NCBI GenBank assembly: GCA_001771815.1
Contig: MEPU01000004.1
Coordinates: 248,001 to 312,000 of the forward strand
Length of the DNA stretch: 64,000 bases
Origin: Bdellovibrionales bacterium RIFCSPHIGHO2_01_FULL_40_29
GTDB taxonomy: Bacteria > Bdellovibrionota > Bdellovibrionia > Bdellovibrionales > Bdellovibrionaceae
Reading direction: 5' to 3'
The notes beneath the pieces were generated by a model. It saw only the letters and a list, made by a program, of their open reading frames with translations. It had not been told where the DNA came from and did not search any database. A program made the position numbers and the translations under genes. Shown here in pieces: positions 36,591 through 46,404 of this stretch (within the stretch, counting starts at the first letter, position 1; each line of letters begins with the position of its first letter).

Positions 36591-37228
36591 TGAAAAATTT
36601 AACACTGATCACCATCACCGCACTATCTTTAAATGTATTTGCCGAGCCTATGGCCGCGCGAGATGGTTTGGAAAAAATCAAAACCAATGTTGAAAATGCA
36701 AAATCGAATCAAAAAGAATACGATCGCAACCTAGAAGTGGTTAAAAAAAATATTGCCGAAATCAATAAAGCCAAGTCTACATTTTTGAAACAAAAAGAAG
36801 TCGTTTCAACAGAGATCGTCAAAAACAATGATTCTTTAAAGAAGGTCATGGTTCAAGAGCGTGATCTGAATATTTTGATGACTCAAGAGAAAGAAAAACT
36901 TCAAACAGAAACAAAGCAGTTGGAGCAGTTAGAAAAAATGATCGCGCAAATTAAAATGAATCAAGTTCAGCGCGAAGCCAATATTGCTGAATACCAGAAC
37001 CAATTGCGTTCAACAACGGACGAGAAAAAAGCCTGGAAAGATCGCGAATCTGAATTGCGCGCTCAAGAATCAAAAACAATTCAAGCCGTGCGTACAATTG
37101 CCAACGAAGAGTCAACTTGGTCTAATAAAAAGAAAGGTTACGAAGGCGAACTCAAGCGCTGGAGTGCTGAAGCTGAAAAACAGCAAAAAATCCAAGCCAC
37201 TTACCAGGGCTTAGCTGAACAAAACTAA
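36590..37228 (+). CDS. Exported coiled-coil protein
   Basis: A 212-residue protein: short signal peptide (NLTLITITALSLNVFAEP) then an almost continuous alpha-helical coiled coil rich in Lys, Glu and Gln (KEKLQTETKQLEQLEKMIAQI). No globular domain is visible. It shares one base with the TPR gene and is the last gene of the cluster, just before the hairpin at 37251. It is likely a periplasmic structural part of the same machine. Confidence 0.7.
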   Translation: MKNLTLITITALSLNVFAEPMAARDGLEKIKTNVENAKSNQKEYDRNLEVVKKNIAEINKAKSTFLKQKEVVSTEIVKNNDSLKKVMVQERDLNILMTQEKEKLQTETKQLEQLEKMIAQIKMNQVQREANIAEYQNQLRSTTDEKKAWKDRESELRAQESKTIQAVRTIANEESTWSNKKKGYEGELKRWSAEAEKQQKIQATYQGLAEQN

Positions 37229-37250
37229 TTTTATCCTGCATACATCATAC

Positions 37251-37276
37251 TATTGGAAGCGCACAGCGCTCCAATA
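37251..37276. terminator. Hairpin between convergent genes
   Basis: TATTGGAAGCGC, loop ACA, GCGCTCCAATA: an 11-bp stem with one bulged base, between the end of the motility-type cluster and the end of murJ. Neither side has a T-run, so it is a weak or factor-assisted bidirectional terminator. Confidence 0.55.
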
Positions 37277-37296
37277 GCTGTGAAGTGACCCCATAT

Positions 37297-38835
37297 TTAA
37301 CGACGCAAAATTTTACGCCAGATGCGTCCCAGAATATCTCCGATGGAATGAATCCCAAGAACTTTGCCACCAATAACAAACATGACTCCTGCGGCACCAA
37401 TACTGACAACCAGGTTCAGAATTAATCCGACAGTCCCCGTCAGCACAGCTTCTAAATAGAAAAAAATATTGGCTACCGCGCCTATGAAAATAGCCAACAC
37501 GGCAAATCGAAACGCATTCTTCAGAAATGAAAAGTATTGAAAACCAGCAATGAATCTCGGATAAAAACCCAATAAAAGAAATAAATTCAACGCCGCCGAT
37601 GTCGTGGTTGAAACCATCAGTCCATAGACTCCATAGCGCCCCATCAGGACTGGTGCTAACAACACATGCGCTAGCAAACACACGCCCGATACCACTGCGG
37701 GGAACCACGTGTTCTTAATCGCATAGTAAGCTGGAGTTAACACGCGAACAGCACTCGAAAAAATCATGATCCAGCAGTATGTTTTTAAAATCAGAGCCGT
37801 GTTTAAAACATCTTCAGCACCAAACTGTCCGCGCCCAAAAAGCAATTGAACAATAGGTCTCGCTAAAACAAATAACCCGGCTGCGGCTGCCATCGATAAT
37901 AATAAATTCAATTCCAGATACTGCTGCGTCACTGCAGACATTTTGGCTTTATCATTTTTTGAAAATAATCCAGATAGCATCGGCAAAAGCGCTGTTCCAA
38001 GACTGACCGAGATCAGCGAAAGCGGCAATTCAATCAAACGATCAACATAGTTAATATAAGAGATTGTGCCTTCCACCAAAGAGGATGAAAAATGCAGATT
38101 GATAATTGTCGTAAATTGCAAAAGCCCCATTCCGAATAATCCGGGAACCATATTTCTTAACACCCTCTTAAAATCAGAGTTCTGAAAATCCAAAGAGAAT
38201 TTTGGAAAATACCCCGCTTTTCGAAGTGCCGGAACTAAAATGGCGGCTTGTAAAATGCCACCGACCAAGACTCCCCACCCCAACTGATCCCCCTGCATGG
38301 GAAACAAATCATGGGGAAGTATCGTAAAAACAATCATCGCCATATTCCACAAAGTGGGAGCCATTGCGGGCAAAGCAAACTGGCCAAGTGCATTTAAAAT
38401 ACCCATCATAAAGGCATAGGAACTGATAAAAAAGATGAATCCAAACATGATCTTGGTTAACCGTAAAGTGAGCAGGTACTTTTCGGTGTCCATCTGATAG
38501 GCGGCATCCAGCACGAGCTTAAGCAGCGGATCTGGATACAGGACACCCAAAGTCGTGAGACCGCCTAAAATCACCAGAAGAAATGTGTAGATAGAATTGA
38601 CTAAATTTTGGGCTCTGGCGGGACTATCCAGATTGGATTCAACAAAGACAGGGATGAAGCTAACCGATAAGGAGCCTTCCCCCAGAAGCCTGCGAAACAT
38701 ATTTGGCAGCTTAAAAGCCGCAGCCCAGGCATCTGTGATGCGTTTATCGAAGTATGCCGCCAAGAGGCTTTCGCGCAGCTGTCCCAGAATCCGACTGGTC
38801 ATTGTTCCAAAGGCCATGGACAAGGCGTTTTTCAA
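37297..38835 (-). CDS. murJ: Lipid II flippase MurJ
   Basis: MviN/MurJ transporter that flips lipid II across the inner membrane. It has many hydrophobic segments and the family N-terminus LKNALSMAFGTMTSRILGQLRESLLAAYF, with LPNMFRRLLGEGSLSVSFIPVF, a hallmark of MurJ. The ORF track start (GTG 38931) would read through the rpsT ribosome site and start codon on the other strand, which is unlikely. Alignment with E. coli MurJ puts the start near residue 33 of that ORF. I use TTG at 38835; ATG at 38817 would cut into the first helix. The true start is unresolved and could be a rare codon. Confidence 0.9.
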   Translation of the reverse strand: MKNALSMAFGTMTSRILGQLRESLLAAYFDKRITDAWAAAFKLPNMFRRLLGEGSLSVSFIPVFVESNLDSPARAQNLVNSIYTFLLVILGGLTTLGVLYPDPLLKLVLDAAYQMDTEKYLLTLRLTKIMFGFIFFISSYAFMMGILNALGQFALPAMAPTLWNMAMIVFTILPHDLFPMQGDQLGWGVLVGGILQAAILVPALRKAGYFPKFSLDFQNSDFKRVLRNMVPGLFGMGLLQFTTIINLHFSSSLVEGTISYINYVDRLIELPLSLISVSLGTALLPMLSGLFSKNDKAKMSAVTQQYLELNLLLSMAAAAGLFVLARPIVQLLFGRGQFGAEDVLNTALILKTYCWIMIFSSAVRVLTPAYYAIKNTWFPAVVSGVCLLAHVLLAPVLMGRYGVYGLMVSTTTSAALNLFLLLGFYPRFIAGFQYFSFLKNAFRFAVLAIFIGAVANIFFYLEAVLTGTVGLILNLVVSIGAAGVMFVIGGKVLGIHSIGDILGRIWRKILRR

Positions 38836-38919
38836 TACAGATTGGTCTTGCTTGTCTGGATGCCCTATGTTAATTCCTAACCTTTGATATTTTATATAAA
38901 TCCTATCTGGAGGTTTTAA

Positions 38920-39192
38920 GTGGCACAACACAAATCAGCAGCAAAAAGAGCTCGTCAAGCTGTGAAGAAGAACGCTGTTAATACAGCTCGTAAATCGAAA
39001 GTCCGTACTAGCGAAAGATCATTAGCTGCTGCGATTAAGAAAGCCGACAAAAAGGAAATCCCTGCATTGTTATCTGCTTACACAAGCCAAATGATGAAAG
39101 CCGCTCAAAAAGGCGTTTTCAACAAAGCAACGGCTGCTCGTAAAATTTCACGTCTTTCGACGCAAGTTCACAAAACAACAACAGCAAAATAG
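38920..39192 (+). CDS. rpsT: Small-subunit ribosomal protein S20
   Basis: Primary 16S rRNA-binding protein. 90 residues, very basic, beginning AQHKSAAKRARQAVKKNAVN, with VFNKATAARKISRLS near the end, standard for bS20. Translation starts at GTG with a CTGGAGG ribosome site; non-AUG starts are known for rpsT in other bacteria. A strong terminator follows. It is a single-gene unit, divergent from murJ with about 85 bases or less between starts. Confidence 0.97.
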   Translation: MAQHKSAAKRARQAVKKNAVNTARKSKVRTSERSLAAAIKKADKKEIPALLSAYTSQMMKAAQKGVFNKATAARKISRLSTQVHKTTTAK

Positions 39193-39230
39193 TTTTAAAT
39201 TTTTTAAGTCTCTAAACTATCAGTGATTAA

Positions 39231-39262
39231 AAAAATCCGAGTTCAAAAACTCGGATTTTTTA
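39231..39262. terminator. Rho-independent terminator after rpsT
   Basis: Perfect 13-bp stem AAAAATCCGAGTT / AACTCGGATTTTT with loop CAAA, followed by a T-run on the plus strand. The matching A-run before it makes it usable on the minus strand as well, for the upstream PilZ gene that ends at 39304. Confidence 0.95.
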
Positions 39263-39303
39263 TTGTAGAAGGTTTATGAATCCATCGATCAAATATCGAA
39301 AGA

Positions 39304-39660
39304 TTAGATCATCTCGTAACGAGTGGCGACTTTTCGGGCCACGTAGGCCCGGATCTGACGTTTCAAAGCAATAGAAATATCATCAAAACTCACGCCGTAA
39401 ACATAATGATCTGCAGAAGTTTGCTTATTCTTTAAAGTCGTACGCACTGAAAAAAAATCACCATCAGAAATAAAGAAATTCACGATGATTTTCTGATTTT
39501 CATCCAAAATAAAGTCGGACTTAAAAGATATTCCACCCTCGCCGATCTCAACACCTTGAACAACGCTGGCTTGGCCACGACACAAGAATGTTAAATTTTT
39601 GCGAAATGATTTTCGCGGAAATTTTCGTCGTAATTGGTATGAATCAGCTGCTCCAGACAT
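39304..39660 (-). CDS. PilZ-domain protein
   Basis: A single-domain PilZ-like protein of 118 residues. RRKFPRK supplies the RxxxR c-di-GMP-binding motif; the second motif is EIGEGG, which departs from [DN]xSxxG, so binding may be weak or lost. The later strands VRTTLKN and VYGVSFDDIS fit the PilZ barrel. The ATG at 39660 is preferred to the GTG at 39666. It is monocistronic, between holA and rpsT. Such proteins are numerous in predatory Bdellovibrio; the target is unknown. Confidence 0.8.
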   Translation of the reverse strand: MSGAADSYQLRRKFPRKSFRKNLTFLCRGQASVVQGVEIGEGGISFKSDFILDENQKIIVNFFISDGDFFSVRTTLKNKQTSADHYVYGVSFDDISIALKRQIRAYVARKVATRYEMI

Positions 39661-39803
39661 ACTCACTTATCGGTTTAGTAACGCCATTACTTGTGTCTTA
39701 ATATGAGATTCGCACTCTATAATATTTGAATGTGATTTTTTAGCTTCATGTCCAAGAGTAAATGAATTTGAAAGTGTAGAACTTGTTCACGAAATTTCAG
39801 AAC

Positions 39804-40805
39804 TTACAACGAGCAGGACTTGAGTACCATATTTTCAAGCCAAATATGTGAGGACACTGGCGATGTTTTCAAAGCTTTATCGGTTTCATGCAGCACGATC
39901 AGAGCCTCTTCTAATTTTCGAATGGGCCAAAGGCGCGCTTGATCACAATAACTTTCAATAAAATATGACGGAACCTGCGCCAAGCTAGCCAACTTGGCGC
40001 CGCCTAACCCTTGATCCATTCCTGATCGCACCGTCAATAACATCCGAATATGCCGAGAAAGCAAACTGACAATTCCCACTTCGTTTTGACCCTGATCTAA
40101 AAGCGAAACTAATTGCTCGAGCGCTTTGACACGATCTTTTTGACCGATGGCTTTGGTGAAATCAAAAATACTTTCTTCACGACTAAAAGAAACCACCGAA
40201 TTGACATCGGCCATCTCTATAGTGGTTTTAGCTCCGATATACTGTTGAATTTTTTGTATTTGATTATCCAGCTCGGTCAGATTATTTCCAACCAATCGGT
40301 GCAAACGATGAATAGCATCGGTTGCGATCTTAAGCCCTTGATTCTGAGCTAAATGCGAAATCCATTGCGGAACTTGGTTGTCATAGGGTTTTTTGAATTC
40401 AACGCAAACGGCTTTATCCAATAAAATTTTAATCGCTTTTTTTCGCTTATCAACTTTTTCAGCAAAAATAACAAAGACAGATGATTCCACAGGATTTTCT
40501 AGAATAGGTTCTAATTGAATCAATTCACTGTCTTTGAGTTCATGAGCATTTTTTAAGATAATCAAACGATGTGAAGTAAAGACCGGCAAGGTCTCGACGG
40601 TATCTTTTACGGTCGTGATATCGGCGTCGCTTGAATAAAATAATGAGTAATTAAAATCTGTCGTGTTTTCATCTAAAACAGCATACTTGAAACGGTCCAC
40701 GCATTGATTTAATAAGTAGGGCTCATCACCAAACAAAAAATAGATCGCTTGGAATTTTTTTGAATCCAAATCCTTGTATAATTTTTGCTGGTCGATAATG
40801 GCCAT
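39804..40805 (-). CDS. holA: DNA polymerase III delta subunit HolA
   Basis: Clamp-loader subunit that opens the beta clamp. The N-terminus FQAIYFLFGDEPYLLNQCVDRF is the family signature (GDExxLL), followed by AAA+-like VKDTVETLPVFTSHRLIILKNA and the DnaK-type C-terminal collar region EESIFDFTKAIGQKDRVKAL. Length 333 is typical. It lies 38 bases after lptE, the common lptE-holA pair. Confidence 0.92.
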   Translation of the reverse strand: MAIIDQQKLYKDLDSKKFQAIYFLFGDEPYLLNQCVDRFKYAVLDENTTDFNYSLFYSSDADITTVKDTVETLPVFTSHRLIILKNAHELKDSELIQLEPILENPVESSVFVIFAEKVDKRKKAIKILLDKAVCVEFKKPYDNQVPQWISHLAQNQGLKIATDAIHRLHRLVGNNLTELDNQIQKIQQYIGAKTTIEMADVNSVVSFSREESIFDFTKAIGQKDRVKALEQLVSLLDQGQNEVGIVSLLSRHIRMLLTVRSGMDQGLGGAKLASLAQVPSYFIESYCDQARLWPIRKLEEALIVLHETDKALKTSPVSSHIWLENMVLKSCSL

Positions 40806-40843
40806 TTACACCCGGTCGTAAAAAAGTATTTTCAAAAGCTCGA

Positions 40844-41425
40844 TTAAAAATTTTCGAGCATGCTATCAAATGCTGCTTGCATCATTTCTTTTGATAATGC
40901 GTCCAAAGTCTGCCGTTTCGCAGACTGGTTGTAAAGACTGTTGCTGGTATTAATAACTGGGAGCGTAATTTGTGCTGCGCTAAAATTTTTGGCTTGCTTA
41001 AAGGTTCCGCTCCAGAGCACAGCATTTGACCCTTTTTTCTTCAACTCCATAAATACATCAACTGTCATTGTGTATTGCGAAGCCAGCACCGTGCCATCTG
41101 GCAAGAAATCATCCTTTGAAGGCTCGATGACAGTTGAATCTCCGGCCAGAATTTCAATGCCTACGATATGACCTTGTAAAATAGCTTCAGCATCACTTTC
41201 ATTGTTTTCTAATGTGGCAACTCGTGATCGCAAAGCCTCAGACTTAAGCGAGTTTGTAAAAAAAACTTCTACGCCAGGCTCCATCGTGACATTCTTAAAA
41301 AGTGGCACTTGGATTCGACGAACATTTCCCGGTAAAACTTCAAGATGCGTGCTCAGTTTATAAGCGCATGAAGGCATGACTGCGGTTGTTATAGTTAAAA
41401 TAAATAATACAAAAATCGCTTTCAT
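40844..41425 (-). CDS. lptE: LPS assembly lipoprotein LptE
   Basis: Outer-membrane lipoprotein that plugs LptD and helps place LPS in the outer leaflet. Signal peptide with lipobox AVMPSC; the mature protein begins AYKLSTHLEVLPGNVRRIQVPLFKN. EAILQGHIVGIEI and YTMTVDVFMELKKKG are the usual LptE strands. Lipobox, length (193 residues) and pairing with holA support the call. Only 30 bases separate it from the divergent aminotransferase. Confidence 0.85.
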   Translation of the reverse strand: MKAIFVLFILTITTAVMPSCAYKLSTHLEVLPGNVRRIQVPLFKNVTMEPGVEVFFTNSLKSEALRSRVATLENNESDAEAILQGHIVGIEILAGDSTVIEPSKDDFLPDGTVLASQYTMTVDVFMELKKKGSNAVLWSGTFKQAKNFSAAQITLPVINTSNSLYNQSAKRQTLDALSKEMMQAAFDSMLENF

Positions 41426-41455
41426 CTGCTTTAATAAACGCGCAAGGAAAGACGT

Positions 41456-42603
41456 ATGTCAAACCCTATTCTTCTAGCCCCTGGCCCGGTTCAGCTGCAT
41501 CCCGAGGTGCAGAGAATCTTGGCTCAGCCCATGATTCATCACCGAACTCCCGAGTTCGATTGCATCCTTGCACATGCACTTTCTGGATTAAAATTTTTAT
41601 TTCAAACTGAGCAGCCCGTTTTCATTCACACATCAACTGGCAGTGGTGGAATGGAATCCGCTTTAGTGAATACTTTAAATCCTGGCGATCATGTGTTGGC
41701 CATTGTCTCCGGTAAATTTGGAGAACGCTGGGCCGAGATCGCGGAAGTTTACGGGGCTCATGTTCATCGACTTCCAATTGCATGGGGTGACGCAGTTTCA
41801 CCTGAGGTTGTAAAAAATTATTTGAAAGAAAATCCACAGACAAAATTAGTTTTAACTCAAGCTTGTGAAACCAGCACAGCAACTGTTCACGACATTAAAG
41901 CTCTTGGTGAAATTGTAGCTCAAACAAATGCTTTGCTCTTAGTTGATGGCATCACTGCTGTTGGGGCCTTTCCCATTCCCATGGATGAATGGAAAATTGA
42001 TGGCCTAATTGCTGGCAGTCAAAAAGGTATTATGTTACCCACCGGACTGAGCTTTGTGAGCTTTTCTAAAAAAGCTTGGGCTGTTGTTGAGACCGCAAAA
42101 ACGCCTCGGTATTATTTTGATTTGCGCAAAGAACTCAAAGCCAATAAAAATGGCGAGACTCTTTTTTCTTCGGCAGTATCTCTTATTAAAGCCTTGGATT
42201 TTGTACTGAAAGAACTCCAGACCAAAGACTTAAAGCAACACTTTAAGGAAATCAAAAGGCGTGCTGATTTCACCAGGACTATTGGCCAACTGATGGGTTT
42301 AAGTTTGTATTCAAAATCACCGTCGGACTCGGTCACTGCTTTTCAATTGCCGGCCTCAATCACGACCGAAAATGGCGTTCAATTGCGCACTCATTTTGAA
42401 AAAAAATACCACGTTACAATCATGGGCGGCCAAGACCAAGCCAAAGGAAAAATCCTTCGCTTGGGGCATATGGGGTACATTACCGATCATGACATGATTG
42501 AAACAATGTCCCGACTTGCTAGCGCTTTGCACGATTTTGGATGCACTATCGACAGCGAAAAAATCAAACACGAATCCATTCAGTGGTTAAAGGCAAATTC
42601 ATT

Positions 42604-42607
<4 letters not shown>
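41456..42607 (+). CDS. Class V PLP aminotransferase (serine/alanine-glyoxylate type)
   Basis: Fold-type I PLP enzyme of the serine-pyruvate/alanine-glyoxylate family, 383 residues. Family landmarks: LLAPGPVQLHPEV at the N-terminus, STGSGGMESALVNTL (phosphate-binding region), LLVDGITAVGAFPIPMDEW, and the PLP lysine in GSQKGIMLPTG. A phosphoglycerate-dehydrogenase-like gene overlaps it by ATGA, so both probably act in serine synthesis, with this enzyme as the phosphoserine or serine-pyruvate transaminase. The substrate is inferred from context. Confidence 0.85.
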
Positions 42608-44888
<2,281 letters not shown>

Positions 44889-44953
44889 GCACTGCGAAAA
44901 AAGCGTTTGACTGAGTCGCCATCTTAATAGAAATTGTCGATTCGATTCAAAAT

Positions 44954-45029
44954 GGTTCGCTAGCTCAGCTGGTAGAGCATTTCACTTTTAATGAAAGGGT
45001 CGATGGTTCGAATCCATCGCGAGCCACCA
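44954..45029 (+). tRNA. tRNA-Lys (anticodon TTT)
   Basis: 76-base cloverleaf with encoded CCA. Acceptor GGTTCGC/GCGAGCC (one G-T pair), D arm GCTC..GAGC, anticodon stem TTTCA/TGAAA around CTTTTAA (anticodon TTT), T-loop GTTCGAATCC. Pairs with the tRNA-Glu gene 28 bases downstream, probably one transcript. Confidence 0.97.
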
Positions 45030-45057
45030 ATTTTGTTTCGAATCTCTTCTCTTCCGT

Positions 45058-45133
45058 GTTCCCATCGTCTAGTGGCCTAGGACACCTCCCTTTCACGGAG
45101 GATACAGGGGTTCGAATCCCCTTGGGAACGCCA
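45058..45133 (+). tRNA. tRNA-Glu (anticodon TTC)
   Basis: 76-base cloverleaf with encoded CCA. Acceptor GTTCCCA/TGGGAAC, discriminator G, anticodon stem CCTCC/GGAGG around CTTTCAC (anticodon TTC), T-loop GGGTTCGAATCCC. The ORF-track frames across these two tRNAs are spurious. It marks the left border of the accessory region. Confidence 0.97.
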
Positions 45134-45140
45134 ATAACCA

Positions 45141-45189
45141 ATACCGGAATCCCGGTATACAAGTTAACCGGTATACCTGAATTCCAGTA
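45141..45189. repeat. Nested palindromes directly after tRNA-Glu
   Basis: ATACCGG-AATC-CCGGTAT is a perfect 7-bp hairpin. It is followed by a second CCGGTATAC copy, and an outer imperfect inverted repeat runs from GGAATCCCGGTATAC to GGTATACCTGAATTCC. There is no T-run, so it is an atypical terminator; it could also be a recombination or processing site. Confidence 0.6.
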
Positions 45190-45190
45190 A

Positions 45191-45511
45191 CTACGTAAAA
45201 TCCTGACTTTGTATTTCACTCTTCAGTAAATTAAAAATCCAAGCTCCAAGTTTATCAGCCATGTCGATGACATTCTTATCAATAACTTTCGCGAGTTTTA
45301 AAATTGTTTTACATTCTTGAACTGAAGCATAAGACATTTGATAAAATCTTTTCTTCTCTGGCACCGTTCGCTTCGCATTACCTTCGGAAAGATTTAGCGC
45401 AATGGACGAGGCCGCTCTAAATAACTGATCACGCAAATGACCCTTCAATTCTAACTGTTCCGCCGCTTGGTGAAATTCAATCGCTAATTCTAAAGTTCTG
45501 AATTTTTTCAT
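45191..45511 (-). CDS. Four-helix-bundle protein (23S rRNA IVP/S23 family)
   Basis: Small helical protein of the four-helix-bundle family related to proteins encoded in 23S rRNA intervening sequences. The family pattern is clear: FRTLELAIEFHQAAEQL, HLRDQLFRAASSIALNLSEGNAKRT (the RAA.SI..NiaEG motif) and FYQMSYASVQECKTIL. The ATG at 45511 with GGAG upstream is used; the track start adds 10 residues. Function unknown. No reverse transcriptase is nearby, so it is not a retroelement accessory protein. A broken copy lies at 52268-52348. Confidence 0.85.
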   Translation of the reverse strand: MKKFRTLELAIEFHQAAEQLELKGHLRDQLFRAASSIALNLSEGNAKRTVPEKKRFYQMSYASVQECKTILKLAKVIDKNVIDMADKLGAWIFNLLKSEIQSQDFT

Positions 45512-45794
45512 AGATTTTTCTCCACACTGAGTGCAGTTCAAAAACTATATTCAGATAACCGACCATTTCACAGTGGCTTGATTACTTGTTAAGTGCGAGC
45601 TCCGGAAATAACCGTCAGCGAATCCAACTATTGATCGGCCTTACAACCTTGTTTACCCTATGTTAAATTTAGGAAGTGGCCAGGGTGGAAACACTGGTTC
45701 GAAAGTCTTCGCATTGAGTACGTCAAATTTTTCTTCTTTATTGCCACATACTTATAGTGTACACCCAAATAGATATTCGAACTGGGAGAACTGC

Positions 45795-46157
45795 ATGATT
45801 AAAGGATATAAAGACTTTTACTATAATGTCACCGACATGAATCGCGCGATCAAGTTTTATACTGAAGCATTTGAAATGACAAAAACTTACGGGCATGAAT
45901 ATTGGACAACAATGACTCTAGGAAATTTGAACTTAGGGTTGCATTGGACTGAAGCTGAGGCGATTCCGCTTACACCAAGAAACTCACACGGCCAAAATAA
46001 CGGCGGAACATTAACCCTTCATTCAGACGACATTATTGCAGATCGAAAAAAAATTGAACACGCCGGTGGAAAAATTCTTGGCGAGTCCAAGCAAGATTGG
46101 GGTCATATGCTAGTATTTGAAGACCTTGACGGAAACGTTCTTAAGTTGATGAATTAA
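45795..46157 (+). CDS. VOC/glyoxalase-fold protein
   Basis: 120-residue vicinal oxygen chelate protein, one beta-alpha-beta-beta-beta pair: YNVTDMNRAIKFYTEAFEMTKTY at the N-terminus and MLVFEDLDGNVLKLMN at the C-terminus are typical of the fold. Metal ligands are plausible but not certain (LNLGLHW, final region without a clear Glu). The ATG at 45795 after GGGAGAA gives the standard family N-terminus; the ORF-track start 45 codons upstream adds unrelated sequence. Substrate unknown. Confidence 0.8.
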   Translation: MIKGYKDFYYNVTDMNRAIKFYTEAFEMTKTYGHEYWTTMTLGNLNLGLHWTEAEAIPLTPRNSHGQNNGGTLTLHSDDIIADRKKIEHAGGKILGESKQDWGHMLVFEDLDGNVLKLMN

Positions 46158-46404
46158 TTATGACTAATGAAGACCAAAAGCTGGCTCTTCTCCAAAGGTA
46201 AGGGCCCCAAGATTTATGTTAGCCGCAATAGGCTTTTACTCTTAAACGATAATAACCCTTGGCAATTGAATTTATTTTGCAAAATCTCAACATCCGCACA
46301 ACCTCAGCACTCCTTTCCTCGAGTGTACATTTGACAGTTCTATATTAATTTCAAAAAAAATTAATTGCCTGTTACGTAATTAAAAACCTGTCTATATTCC
46401 ATCG
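46158..46404. other. Intergenic region before the protease gene
   Basis: About 250 bases. It holds a 13-codon frame at 46160 (MTNEDQKLALLQR) without a clear ribosome site, perhaps a gene remnant. A TTGACA at 46331 has no good -10 at proper spacing; a TATATT lies about 12 bases before the protease start. Nothing else recognised. Confidence 0.35.

Noticed and set aside
44965-45219. ORF of 84 residues on the minus strand across the tRNA genes
   Set aside because: It is the antisense reading of tRNA-Glu and tRNA-Lys; phrases like PKGIRTPVSSVKG and RDGFEPSTLS are well-known artefacts of tRNA translation.
45191-45541. Four-helix-bundle protein as Avd of a diversity-generating retroelement
   Set aside because: The fold family is related, but there is no reverse transcriptase, template repeat or variable target in the window.
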